From Phlebotomus papatasi (taxonomy: Eukaryota; Arthropoda; Insecta; Diptera; Psychodidae), in the NCBI RefSeq assembly GCF_024763615.1, contig NC_077223.1, forward strand, positions 99,696,627 to 99,760,626: a DNA stretch of 64,000 bases, written 5' to 3'. The number at the start of each line of letters is the position of its first letter. Position 1 is the stretch's first letter. The notes under the pieces are model-generated. The model was given only the letters and a program-made list of their open reading frames with translations. It ran no database searches and was not told the origin of the DNA. The translations under genes and the position numbers were made by a program. Below are positions 23,083-35,410 of the stretch, piece after piece.

Positions 23083-23794
23083 CACTCAGGAAAAACATTA
23101 CCCAGGGGGTTGTTAAGTAAGTCATTCAAAGGCAGTGAGAAAAAAACGGGGGTGCTATTAACTTTTTTTCCTCATAACTTTAAAACTTTTTAGGCGTAAA
23201 AATATATCAACATTTTTTGTGTTAATTTTACACATTTTTAAGGGTAAAATTACCATGAAAAAGGGTAACTTCAATCCCTAATACACCTAACTGTGTTATC
23301 ACACTTGCACATTAAAATTATAATATGATTCACATTAATTGTTGCTGGTGAGAGTCCAAATGTGTAATTTGTGTGTTTGAATCATTTTATATTCAAAATT
23401 TGATCAATTCGTTGATAAAAAGGTAGACTTGGCCCGCAAAATTTGATATAAATTGATTTATAGCATTAATGCGAAAGATTAATGCGATTTTCTCTTTAAT
23501 TTTTTAATGTGAAAAATATTTATGTTTTAGGTAAATTTAAACTTATTTTTGAAGGCCAAGTCCACTTCTTTATCAATAAATAGAAAAACCTCAAATATTA
23601 AGTAACTCAAAGACACAAATAACATATTTGGACGCTCACAAGCGACAGTTAATGTGAATCACATTAAAATTTTAATGTGAAAGTGTGATAACGCCGTAAA
23701 AGACATAATATTTACACCAATTTCGGATCAATACTGCAGGGTAAAATAAACATTGCCGGAATGTTATTTTAACTTTTTCGGATTTTTCTCAGTG
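23083..23794. mobile_element. CACTGAGA-terminated element, copy 2, interrupted
   Basis: It runs from cactcagg to ctcagtg in the same orientation as copy 3 (45649-45903). The left part ends aatacacctaa, and the right part resumes with taatatttacacc-like sequence after a 398-bp insertion (23295-23692). Confidence 0.8.
23295..23692. mobile_element. 398-bp nested TIR element GTTATCACACTT
   Basis: The left end gttatcacacttgcacatta is mirrored at the right (aatgtgaaagtgtgataac). The arms match over about 45 bases including gattcacattaa. It is inserted in a CACTGAGA element. Confidence 0.85.
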
Positions 23795-23914
23795 GGATAA
23801 ATAATTGAAATGAAATTCTATCATAAAGAGAGAGTAATCTGTGACTAAACGAACTAAACATTACTCTTAATTCAATTGAATTCAATTCATTTTATATATT
23901 TCTTCACAATTAAT

Positions 23915-24000
23915 GCTTTGTCGCGTCTGCCGCCGACTTACACGGCCGATCTCATCAGGTAGACGGCAGAAACCCTGAATAACAGATCATATATTTATGC
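23915..24000 (+). repeat. Dispersed repeat 'TCTCATCA(G/T)GTA(G/A)ACGGCAGAAA', copy 1
   Basis: It is similar to 40945-41035: both carry a ccgac block, ctcatca, then acggcagaaa and a run ending gatc(g/a)tata. Confidence 0.65.
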
Positions 24001-24059
24001 CAAGATTTACACAGATTTACAATTTTATAAATTACAATTTCAATCAGTTAAGAAGACTT

Positions 24060-25730
24060 ACAACAGTTTAAAATTGATTGATATAATTAATCTGTTCCGA
24101 ATTCGGAAACTATACAAGTGTAATAAAATTGAGAACAGTTTTGAGCTAAATATAATGTGTTAGTCTGAATTAAGTAGCTTAATAAAATTGCAAATCAAGT
24201 TCATATGATGTTTAAAAATAATCAAATAAATGCAAACAAACTGTTCTCGAGTTTTATTTGAAAAAAAGTTACAAAGCGAAAACTGTTCTCAATAAAATAA
24301 CTTATAATTAGTAATTTTTTTAACATACTTATTATTATAAACCTGTTTAAACCTCTTCTCTAAAATATATCAATTTATTTATAAAGTTTAGTCAAGTTTT
24401 TAGGTTAAGAACAGTTTGCATCCTGTTAAACGATACTGACAGTATTTCGGTAGATTATGAAGTCTGAGCCATACATTTACCATAAAAACTTACTTGAATT
24501 TATTTTATACCTAATCTGTTTTAAAAACATTATTTAATTTATTTGCTATATTTACTTCTGAAACACATCTGTTCTCAATGCATTGAATTAGACCCTGATT
24601 ATACCGCAAAACCTTAGAACTTTATTTAAATTAAGCACAATTTGAAGATGAATTTAAGTTATCTGAGCAAGCCAAAACTTCAGCATTTTTGATTTTAATT
24701 AAATAAATTAGAATGGCAAGATTATGATTATATTTGTCTGATCTGTTCCTAAAATCATTATGACAAACAAGATGATAAAATAAACCTGTTTCCAAGAAAA
24801 ACTGTATAAATTTCAATAGAGATATTTTTTACTCTTTTATCAAATATATCAAATTCTTTATAAATTTATCTCATTAGTGAAACTGGGAACAGTTAAAATC
24901 CCAAATGACTATAGGGTGGCGGCATTACTTGTGACTACTGTCATTACTCATGGCCTCCTCGCAAATAACTTTACAATGCCACAAAATGATTTCGAAAAAC
25001 CTCAAAATTAAAATATTTGATGTATTTCAATAGCTCATCACATTTTTTTTTGTTTTTGGAATCATTTTCTGACAAAAGTTGCGACGAGGGCTTAAGAGAA
25101 GACAGGTCACAAGTAATTCCGACACCCTATAGGGAATTTTCCACATAGTTATCAAGAGTAAATCATGAGTAAATCAAGAGTAAATCATACTTGTCATGAG
25201 TAAGTTCAATTTGATTTATACAATTTTTTTACAAAAAGTCCGTGCCATTTTACATGCAATATAAAATTACCAAATCTGTTCTTAATACACTGGATCATTT
25301 TCTACTCGAAAAATTTTTTGCAATGCAAATGTCAAAGAGAATGATAATAATAAATCTGAAGGTGACTACTAGAAAATTCATTTTAAAATAAGCCTGTAAT
25401 CAAAGTACAGAAAGACATTTGGTTTATTATCTTTGGTAACAGTTTAAATGTAGGCTTTAGGTTTTCAGATGAATCTTTCCTGAGGAAAATTTTGTAATGT
25501 TTACAATTTGATGCAAAGTTATTTGCAACGATGCGATGTCTGAAACGATCGATCAAAAAACTTTTTAAACTGTTCTGAAAACAGAAACTTTATTTTACAT
25601 CTGTACAAATCAGAACTAAAATTTCAAATTTTTCCTCGATAACGGTTTTCACAATTTCTGTTAAAAGTAAATACATGATCTCTTCTAAAATAATTCTAAT
25701 CTACTTACTACCATTTGGAACAGTTTAAAT
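24060..25730. repeat. AT-rich block with the word GAACAGTTT, part 2
   Basis: Exact GAACAGTTT or AAACTGTTC occurs at 24133, 24238, 24280, 24409, 25567 and 25718. Close variants (CTGTTCC, CTGTTCT, GAACAGTTA) lie at about 24092, 24569, 24743, 24887 and 25276. See the keyword-block finding. Confidence 0.55.
24912..25131. mobile_element. TAGGG-group TIR element (ATTACTTGTGAC)
   Basis: The left end tagggtggcggcattacttg is mirrored by caagtaattccgacacccta. It is 220 bp and non-coding. Confidence 0.85.
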
Positions 25731-25739
25731 CCGGATTAG

Positions 25740-26640
25740 TTTTTCGCTTTTTGACCTAATTTATCAATTAAAATTTAGTTCATTGGACGTATTTTATTTA
25801 GTGAACTGCCTCTATATTCTCCCTTTAAGTTACACGTCTTTTCCTCTGCCCGATAAATTTTCTACCATATTCTCTCACATATTTCCTCAGAGGGCTCCCT
25901 TTTCCACTCAGACCTCCTGGCAAAATAAAATCACATTGAATTTCTTCACCCTCTAGAAATTTTCCTCTCTCTTTTTTATCACTTTCTCCCAATTGTGTAC
26001 TTCCATCCATTTGCCCAGCCACCCTCAAACCACCCTAAAAGCTGGGTGAGTGCGAAAAGAAAAACACGCCAGAACCTTCCAAGGAGTATCACCAACTTTT
26101 ATGGCTATCAGAATCTCAATGGTAGACCGCCTTTCCTGTGTCGCACGCATTTTTTTCCTCACCATCCCAGAGGGTCGTTGTGAGGGAGAAAAAGCCACTC
26201 ACAAGGAGCACAAACCCCTCGACAAAGTGGGTGGGTGGACATAAATGTCCTCCATTTGTGGGTGGATGGCTCAGCTGATTCAATAATCCCGTAGTTGTGC
26301 CTTTTTATTGCACTCTCACGTTCACTAGTTTAATAAATTTCTTCTCATCCCAAGAACTAACTTTATGTTTTTCATATGAATTCTTAAAAAAAAAATGAAA
26401 GAGAGGTGTGAATGACTCGATGGGGACGGGGATGGAAGGAAATGAAAGAATATGTTGAGACAACTTGTTGATTCTTCGATAGAAATATTGTTGTTTCAAG
26501 ACTTTTTGCGTAAGTGGGAAAATTGTCGTTAGGATCAAATGTACGAAGTTATAGAAATATAAAATTTTCTGACCCAATAATAGCTGCAATTCAAAATTAC
26601 TTCATTGTTTTACATTTTTAAAATTAAAAATTAAATTTCA
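25740..26640. other. Single-copy-looking island
   Basis: Higher GC and C-rich on the + strand, with open frames on both strands lacking family resemblance. No repeat is shared. Nothing else is seen. Confidence 0.4.
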
Positions 26641-26641
26641 A

Positions 26642-27336
26642 TAGAGTAAATTAAGCTAATTCAAAACCTGCTCTAAATGGAAATTTTTCGCTACTCCAAA
26701 TGGAAACGTCACTGTTTTCATTATAAATACAGTAGTAAATTGCTATATTTATATATTGTCTATACCACATTTTCATTATTTAGTTAATTTTGCTCCAAAT
26801 AAAGCGAAAATCCATTCATATTCACAAATTTTAATTTGTTAATTTCTCAGAAAAATTAAAAGTATACCTTTTCACCATCGAATTTTTCATCAATCGACCA
26901 TGTTTTCCAATGAAAAACACAATAAGGTGACTGTTGTTTATTCGTTTCGTTTGCGTTTAACATTTATGTCATATTTCTGGCTAATTTTAGTTAAATTAAG
27001 TGCTAATCTTTATTGATAATGGTACGTGAAGTTTTCAAATGATATAATAACCTATTTCGTGAACAAAAAGGGTTTTTCTGAAGTGTCTCCATTTTCCCTT
27101 GTCTCCATTTGAATTAATATATTTCCGATAAAAGCATTTTGCGCTCGCGTATTTTTCTTGTATTTAAGAAGTTTTCAAATTATATCTAAAGAATTTTCAC
27201 CAAACAGTAACATTCTAGAAGAGTCAAGGAGCCAATTTATGTAATTCTCTTTAGAAAAAATATGAACTTAATGTGATTCATCTTCTGTCAAAGTTAAAGA
27301 GTCTGGAAATGGTTTTGAATTAGGACATTTACCCTA
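26642..27336. mobile_element. TAGAG/TAGGG-terminated element, about 700 bp
   Basis: The left end tagagtaaattaagctaatt followed by caaaacc is mirrored by ggttttgaattaggacattt and accctа at the right. Internal echoes are ctccaaatggaaa and tctccatttg. It is diverged and non-coding. Confidence 0.6.
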
Positions 27337-27339
27337 CTT

Positions 27340-29020
27340 GTATTGCAACTTCATATTCTATCTAAGAAATTGTTGTTTTCTTGTTTTTTTTGAGAATGCA
27401 AAAAGAAATAAAACGAAATTATAATTTTAAACCGCCCAATGAATATTGCAGAACGTTAACTTTCATAATTCAAAATCAAACGAAACGTCAAAATTCTTGT
27501 CATACTGACAGTTGTATTTCAAAAATGTAGGTTTTCCTTCAATTTGTAAACAAATAACAATAGAAAGCACATCGATTTGCTCTAAATCTTCAATTACATG
27601 AAAATTTGACTGAAAGTGAATATCAGCAAAGACAAAAAACACGCTATTATTTAATTCATTCCCTCCCTCATCGACAACTTGAACTCTAATGTAGAAAGTC
27701 TTATGCATTTTTCCGCTTTGTTGAAAATATCTACGCTAAAATTTCTCTATTTGGAAAAGTCATGTGAAAGAGAATGAAGAACATAGGAGTGACTTATGAG
27801 AAGGAGATTCATATCTGCATTTCAAAACAGCCTTGAAACATAATTTATTTTTGTAAGTAATTTCTCTTGTGTTTAAAAGAACACTTTGTGATCTATGGAT
27901 TAGGAGGAATTAAAGGGGTGGATATATTGAGAATGTTTGTGGAGGATGGTCTGGGAAATCCATCAGAGTGTGAAAGGCATCTTTTGGGGTTTTAATATGG
28001 AAATTCCACTGAGGACCGAAGGAAAAATTGAGAGGGAGCTTAGAAGTCAATCAAATTTAGCCACGTTCTGTGAATATCAAATAAAAAAAAGGCGCAAAAA
28101 AGGGAGACTGATGGCAGCAGCAAAAGCCAATGGCATGAAGGAAGAATGATGCGTGAGAATTTCTTCCTTTGGGGACAACCCGCCCCCTGCCAGTCTTTCC
28201 TTTGGGCCATGTGACACCCATATTTGGAGGAAAACTGTGGCAGTGACGCCGGGCAATGTCATAAATCACTGTGAGAAATCATCACCCTGTGAATGTAGAG
28301 TCGAAGCTCCATATATAGTCATAAAGTACATGGAATATAAGTAGTGGAGCGTATGTGACATCGGAAATCTGGGGAGACATGCAATCCTTCGTGACAGCGT
28401 CCAATCAGTCACTAGCATCTCTCTCTCTCAGAGCCTAAACTATAGAATTCACCTTACACACTGCGAGCTCCAAAGCACAATTCCGTGGGGCTGCCACCCA
28501 GGGGGGTGGATGTCTCCAACGAACTATGAGCGTGTCGTTTCAATATTCCACTCATACTCCGTATTTTCCACCCGAAAACAGAAATCGCTCATTTGGCAAA
28601 GAATCTCACGGAAAAAAAAGCGAACGCAGCACTTGAATGATTTACACCTGTGCTACACACCTTTCCACGTAAATAATTCTCTAACTCCTAAGGACTTTCG
28701 AGTGGTCGAAAGCTGAAAAAAAATCCATTTAATTCACTTCCACGTGGACGGGATAAAATGATTATTTGATAAATGGAATTATGAAATAAAACCACTTGAA
28801 TGTTGGGCTTTCATTTGTTGAACATTCAGCGCAAAATCTGGTAGTAAATTCTACACAAGAAATAAATTTATTGGGAAAGCTTTTAAAATTAAATCGGTAG
28901 CAAATTTATGAGAAATTGATCGGTTATGAAGCAATTAAATTGAAATATGAATAATACATTTATTAATTGCCTTTGAATTCCTTATTCTAGTTGAGGTGAC
29001 AATTCCTAAAATATTCTGGT
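27340..29020. other. Single-copy-looking island, GC-richer centre
   Basis: 28000-28500 is clearly richer in G+C than the surroundings and repeat-free. A short (TC)n run lies at 28418-28430. No exon is supported. Confidence 0.45.
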
Positions 29021-29061
29021 TTTAGTACAATATTTATTATTATAAAATAATAATTAAATAA

Positions 29062-29263
29062 TAGGGGAAAGTGGGGCACCTTTGAAAGCGGGGCACCTTT
29101 GAAATTGGGATTTTTCACCTATTTTTAAATAAAATTGAGACTAATCGGGATATATTTTAGATACTCAATCTGTTTGTGCAGCTAAATTATATCACGATGA
29201 AGCTCAATTTTATTTAAAAATAGGTGAAAAATCTCAATTTCAAAGATACCCCACATCCCCCTA
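29062..29263. mobile_element. TAGGGG-group foldback element (GGGGCACCTTTGAAA)
   Basis: The left end taggggaaagtggggcacct is mirrored by atctcaatttcaaagatacc and ccacatccccctа. The arms share acctatttttaaataaaatt, so it is a near-complete hairpin. Confidence 0.85.
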
Positions 29264-30604
29264 CACATTTTAATATTTATTTTCCAATAATTTTATTTAG
29301 AAGTGTAGCAAATATTAAATAATCGATTATTAATTTAAAATTCAACCATATTTTTGGATCTATCACAACTTAAAGGAATATATTGTGGGTATCAGAATTA
29401 TTTTTCAGTATTCTTCTTAGTTTAATAAATTTTTTTATACTTCATTTAGTACATGATTTAGTACAATCAACCATGACCTCTATTCAATCTAATGATGCGT
29501 ATTAAAGAAATTAGAAAATATCCAATATTTCTCTATTTATTAAAAAAAAACTTCATTGGTTCAAAACCGCGTCGCTTCATATTCATTTCTAGGTATTATT
29601 TAGTACACAAATATTTAATAAAATGGAATTAATGCTTGCGCGTTATTCTTAATATTTCACAATTTTGCTTTTATAGCTTAGTTTAATGCTTTTATTATAA
29701 CAGTGCTAATAAGTTTAGATCCATCGTATATAAATCGATCACATTTAGTACAAAATAAAGTATGTAACAAAACACTAATGAAGTCTTGTCCATAATGTAC
29801 CTGGAAATGCAAGAAAGAAACTTTAAAAACAACTAACACACCAGGTTCTAATTGTCATTTATAGTGTACTATTCTTCATATCACCTATGGTGTACTAAAA
29901 CCGTGACATTAGCTCTGAGAAATGCGACCGGTTTTAGTGTAATTTTTTCCTGTTTTCGTACACATATCACGAGATATCTCCAAAACTACGTAGGTTGCCA
30001 ATTTAGGGTTTTCGGTTGCCTCTTCGCAATTAAATTGGCTTTTATTTTGTATTAGTATTTTTTGCTAATTCATTCTACAATGACAGAAAACAGGTAATAA
30101 ACTCAAAAGTTTTTTCGGCTCGCTAGAAGCATATGGGAAACATAGGAAATGTCATGCCCCTGACTAAAACATTATTTCTCAATTGAATTTTAATTATATT
30201 CAATTTTGTAGATGTAATTATATATTTCCATTTTAACTGAAAATGATTCAGGATAAACACTTAGAATCCTCTATTTGTTTACAGATTAATAACTAGTTTT
30301 GATGGAACTGAAAATAATGACATTTTTTAGTATATTATAAAAACTCAATAAGTTTATGTGATGACCTTTGAAAACAAATAATACTTAATCGTGTAATATT
30401 AATAATTATACTGAATAAATACTTTCACTACCCATTAGTATAGATATAGACCAATAACTTTTTTATTTGTACTATAAACTATAGGTTCTTTTTAGAACAT
30501 ATAAAACATTCAATAAGATTATGAAGTTATCATTGTAATCATATCATTTTTATCTTACCAACTATGAGCAGTATGATCACTTTAGAACATCATTTTGGTT
30601 ACAG

Positions 30605-30856
30605 TAGGGTAAAGTGGTACAAGTTGGACAGTGGTACAAGTTGGACAATGGTATAATTTGGACAGGGCTTTTTATCTTGATAAATTTAGTACTGCATTTT
30701 TATTTGTATATTTTTAATGCTTTAGTTTTAAAATTTGGTTTCTAGTGCTTAAAAACAAATTTTGTACTGTATTTATCAAGAAAAAAGCCATGTCCAACTT
30801 GTACCGACGAATTGTCCAACGTGTAACACTAATTTCAAATTATACACTTTACCCTA
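30605..30856. mobile_element. TAGGG-group 'GTGGTACAAGTTGGACA' element, copy 1
   Basis: It begins tagggtaaagtggtacaagt and ends with the mirrored acactttaccctа. The inner arms carry cttgataaatttagtac and its complement. Copies are at 41867-42084 and 52373-52625. Confidence 0.88.
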
Positions 30857-31223
30857 CATCAATTGTTTTAAAATTGTACTAAACAAAACTGTTAATTTTT
30901 CGCACACGCCTAAGGTTCAGTATAAAATAATGCTTGCTGTTTCGACATCAAAAAGCAAACAAAATTTAAAGCTTTATTTTTACTACTCTCCTGTGAGAAA
31001 TAATAAGCTCTGTACTAAATATTTATTTAGTACAGAGTTTATTTGTGATTTCGAAAGTGGTAACTCAATATTTTGGATTTCTGAAATCAGAGATCCTCTA
31101 TTAAAATGGAAAGCATCATATTTATTATATAGTACATCATGTACTAAATATTCAGCTCCAATTACCATTACCCTAAATTTTTTAATGCCAGCTCTAATAG
31201 TCTCACATAGTTCACTAGCCAAC

Positions 31224-31620
31224 TAAGGGAAATTGGGGCATAACCAAACGTGGGGTAGCACCGAACACTGATTTTTATTAGTCTATATCTATAGTAGGGG
31301 ATTGTTGGCATGGTTCGCACAGAGTGAACCTTCAAACGATGCGAATTTTCTCTTTGTTTCCAAAGAGCTGACCTAACATTTCTCATCTCGTTTCATGAGC
31401 TTAATAATGATCTAACTTATGGCTAAGAAATGACGAGCTAGCTCTTTGCAAACGAAGAGAAAAGTTGCGCTGTTTGAAGGTTCACTCTGTGCGAACCATG
31501 CCAACATTCCCCTAACTGTCTGTATTAGCGGTCTAGAGTATCTATGGATTCATACAGGGCTCATCCTCTGAAATTTAAAACTTAATTAAAAAATGTTCGA
31601 TGCTGCCTCAGTTTCTCCTA
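31224..31620. mobile_element. TAGGG-group element (GGGGCATAACC), interrupted
   Basis: The left end taagggaaattggggcataa pairs weakly with cctcagtttctccta at the right, with gaacactg/atgttcga echoes. It contains 31295-31514. Confidence 0.55.
31295..31514. mobile_element. TAGGGG foldback element (GGTTCGCACAGAGTGAACC)
   Basis: The left end taggggattgttggcatggt is mirrored by accatgccaacattccccta. Each arm contains its own small palindrome ggttcgcacagagtgaacc, and the arms stay similar into the centre. Confidence 0.9.
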
Positions 31621-33290
31621 TCTCTTACTAAAAAAAAGTAGCAATGTTTAAGCACGTTTACCCATTTAACAATTTTATTATAAGCTTGTTTCACGTAATT
31701 AGATTATGATATGTTATTGATATTGAGCTTTATTTCTGCAAAACAATCGAGCATAAAATTGTTTCTCGATTTGCACTAACTTTTATGAGCTGAAAAAATA
31801 TATTTCCGTGAAAATTTATTAAAAGAACATTATTCCTTAATTTTTTTGTTCCAAGAAGTTGAGTGTTTGGAAATATATCCTCCTTAATTCTAAAGAATAT
31901 ACTGAAAAATCAACAAAATAGGCAAATTACACACAATTGCCACTATTTTTTCCCATTGTATCACATTACAGAAGAGGGTAGTAAAACATTTAATGTTTTT
32001 TTCACAAAAAAAAAACTACTATGGGGATGCAAACTGTAAAAGAACTTGAACAAATTGACTAAGAAAATTGACTGAATAATTGATTGTTGCTTTTTGGTTG
32101 AATTTCCGGCCTGTATATCGTGGTGAATAAATTATGAAAGATCAATTTCACTGGATTTTATCAGTTGGATGAGCTAGATTTAGGAGGATATGTGAGATAG
32201 CGCAAGAGTTTGTTATCGATTTTTCACATATGTCAGTGGAGACGCCTGGTGCTACTTGGCGTCTCCACTTGGCACTGTCACCATAAGCATAAGTCAAATA
32301 TTTTCCACATGCGGACGTTCTTATTGAGATTTTCCAAGACCTAATGACTTAGGCGTGATGGAATTTTGGTTCTATGCCACCCTTGAGGTTTTCGGGTAAA
32401 CCGGATGGAATGAAATAAATCGGAATTTTGATTATGTTACCCTCATAGAGCTTTAATAAAACTCTGTGTGTGGATTTTAATTGTGCGGGATGAATACCAA
32501 ATATTTTGGTGAAAAATATTTTTCATTCTCCCCAAAATATTCAATTGTGAAAGTATGTGACTTCATTGGAATGCCAAATTCTTTTTTCCATTTCCATCTC
32601 AGGAGGGCCCCATAGTACTTCCGGACGGGTGATTTAGGAGGACTCTCGGGACAAGGAAAAAGAGTTCAATCGATTGTAGACGGGGCGCCATTTTGCGTTA
32701 TAAAATCACACACCGAAACGCTTTGATATGCCACTCTTTGGAGAAAAGGAAGGAGAGAAAGTGACGTGAGGGATGTGGGAAAATTCGGGGAGGGAAAAGC
32801 TTTAATGTTTTTTTTTTTGTTGGATGGTAGAGAGGGGGTGCAAATGTTGCTAAAGCCTGAAGAGCGCATGTTTCACATACACCATTCCACTTTTGGGGTA
32901 GTATTGCAAATGATGGAGCTCCGACAGACAGAGATAATCCAATTTTCGCTACTATGCTTCATGCTGTACTTTTGGCTGCTGTGGCAACAGCATCCCTTAA
33001 CTCTCTCATTTGTCCTTCTGTCTCTCTCAAGGTTTACCAAGCTTTTGGGGTAGTTCAGCCTGGAGAGGCTCTCATCGCAATAGCTTTAATGAAATTTAAG
33101 TAAAAAAAATGCGGTCGTTAAAGTTATTGTATTCATCGTTTAGCTTTTGCCAATGAAATCGTAATTTTTTTAAATTAAGTTTATTTTTTTAAGATACCAT
33201 AAATTAATTAGAAGTCAACCAATAATGAAAATCAGATTTCATAATAAGACGTAACTTAACGACTGATTGTTCAAAATTTAATTTAAATTT
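31620..33290. other. Single-copy-looking island with one consensus Su(H) site
   Basis: No repeat or gene is seen. TGTGGGAA at 32774-32781 fits YGTGRGAA. The span 32160-33070 is richer in G+C. Confidence 0.4.
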
Positions 33291-33298
33291 TGACAATA

Positions 33299-34017
33299 CA
33301 GTAATAAAAATAACACTATTATAGTGTGTAATCTTTCACGCCACTTTTATAGTGTTAAATTTGGAAAAAAATGTTTGATTTTAAACTGTTGAATTTAAAA
33401 ATTGTTGAATTTTTGTGTGTAAACTCAGAAATTGTTGAATTCTTATTTCATTAAGAAGATTTTATTTTTTTTGCTTTTTCAGACGATTAGTAATGTTTTT
33501 TATTCCTGTACTCGGGATCCCTCCTAAAGCGAGATGATTACATCTGATGCTCGGATCTTCACGAGATACTTATTATGCATATAAATATTTGATGTTCTAT
33601 ATGACTTTTGCTCAATAAAAAGCATCTCAACTGAAGTATATGTCTTAAATGGAAATTCAACAATTTTTACACAACTTTTGTTTAAAAATTCAATAACTTC
33701 GGTTGAAATACACAAGGCTTCACACTATAATAGTGTGAAAAATCATGATTAAACTATAATAGTGTTAATTTTTGATCATGTGACAAAAAATACCATAAAG
33801 TTGTGTATTTTTCACGCAATAATAATGTGAAAAACTATAATCATACTATAATAGTGATAAATTTTAGAATTTTTCAACAGTTTTTAATCAGAAAACGTTG
33901 TTGGAAAATTTTTATGACTATAATAATGAGAAATTTTACACAGATCGCAATTAAATAATTAATTTATCCGATTTCACACTATTATAGTGTTAAAATTTTA
34001 CACATTTTTTTACAGTG
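33299..34017. repeat. Array of ACACTATTATAGTGT palindromes
   Basis: The 15-base palindrome acactattatagtgt occurs at about 33315 and 33976. Variants of actataatagtg lie at 33722, 33753 and 33843, separated by aaaattttttacac-like runs. The whole may be one diverged foldback element ending acagtg. Confidence 0.65.
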
Positions 34018-34230
34018 AATTTTTAATTTTGACCAGAGAGTCTTGGTACTTTAATCCATAAAATACTAGCTTTAGAAAATAAAGAATGTAATTTAAGGTT
34101 AAACAAAGACATAGCGGAAGTATTTCAGGTTTCGCACATTCTCTGGCTTTGAACACTTCATATTTTTTCCATATTTCTTTAATGAATCTCACTTTCTTTT
34201 CAGCAAATGTGTGACTTAAGACTAGATCAG

Positions 34231-34580
34231 TAGGGGAATTCTGTAACGCTCTGACAATGCCATATGACAAATTGGGTTTGAATCTCAGGAGAGCTTTTTC
34301 GAAAATGCGATTCTGTAGCCGTGGCATTGCCATTTCAGCTCACGTGACATTGTCAGAAGTCACATATTTGAGATTTCTGGCAATTAAAATGACAATGAAT
34401 GTTGTTAAACAAATCAACCAAGACAGACTGTGTTTGCATAATATCACTAAGTAAAGGCATTTCATTAAAAAATAAGTGAATTCCATTTTCAAACTCATAT
34501 GATATGACAAAAAGCTCGATTGGCATTGTCAGGTTTCGAACTCACGCGTGACAATGCCACGAAAATTACAGAATTTCCCT
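34231..34580. mobile_element. TAGGGG-group element (TGACAATGCCA)
   Basis: The left end taggggaattctgtaacgct is mirrored by attacagaatttccct at the right. Internal words ggcattgtca/tgacaatgcc occur four times. Confidence 0.75.
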
Positions 34581-34689
34581 TCAGGTTTGATCAGCTTCAT
34601 TAAAGGAATATGGAAAAACATTAAGTGTTCGATGGCAGAGTATGTGCGATGCCTGAGAGACTTTCCCTAGGGCAATGAATTTCGTAGTG

Positions 34690-34872
34690 TTACTATTATA
34701 CTCCTGCTCGTAAGCTTTTTTTTTTTATTCTAGCATTCTCTGGTCTTTACCGATCCGATCTATCATGTCTGATCGGTGAGGACCATTCTTAAGCATTAGA
34801 ATTAAAGAGAAGTTTACGAGCAGGAGGGGAGTAGAGTTCCTACGGAGAACAAAGTCACCTGCATCTACGGTA
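34690..34872. mobile_element. 'TTTACCGATC' foldback element, copy 1
   Basis: The arms ctcctgctcgtaagctt and aagtttacgagcaggag pair. The centre ggtctttaccgatccgatct and the right end caaagtcacc...ctacggta recur at 61726-61930. Confidence 0.8.
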
Positions 34873-35410
34873 AGTTACTAACTTGAGTGGAAATAACTGT
34901 CATTCGGAAAAATAAATAAGTAGATAGTGTGCTATAGTTCAAAGTGCTTCAAATGTACAATTTTTATTCGTCAAAAATAAGGAACATTCATAAAACGGGG
35001 TTGAAAACGTTTGAACGTTTTAAATAATAATCCAAATTAAAAGTGTAATGACGTTGGATTGGTGAGATATATTTATTTTGGAAAGAAAAGAATTTTACAA
35101 TGTTGTCCTATTTAACAATCAACGAACTGTCATTTTAAATATTCAAACAAGTACTGACTTGACAACGTTAAAGCGGCAGATATGTGAACTTTACCCGTCA
35201 AATCATTGCTTTACCAGCCGATTTTACTCGGAGGTTTTTTGAATTGTAACGGTATATTCTAGCACATTCAGAGAAAATCTGTAGATTCTCGGCAGAATTT
35301 CTACGTAGAAAATCTGTAGAGTTTCGGCAGAAATTCTGCCGAAAATTTGCAGATTCTCGGCAGAATTTCTGCATTGGAAATCTGCATAGTCTCCATTGTC
35401 TCAACAAAAA

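Larger units (their letters stand above)
29021..31150. repeat. AT-rich block dense in TTTAGTAC
   Basis: Exact words occur at 29021, 29445, 29457, 29599, 29744, 29892, 30685, 30876, 31012, 31026 and 31141. Two of them lie in or next to the GTGGTACAAGTTGG element, the others do not. Confidence 0.65.

Noticed and set aside
30762..31226. 154-codon open frame
   Set aside because: It starts inside a GTGGTACAAGTTGG element and runs through the TTTAGTAC-rich block; low complexity, no family.
33299..34017. CRISPR-like array
   Set aside because: The repeats are short dyads at irregular spacing in a eukaryotic intron, without regular spacers.
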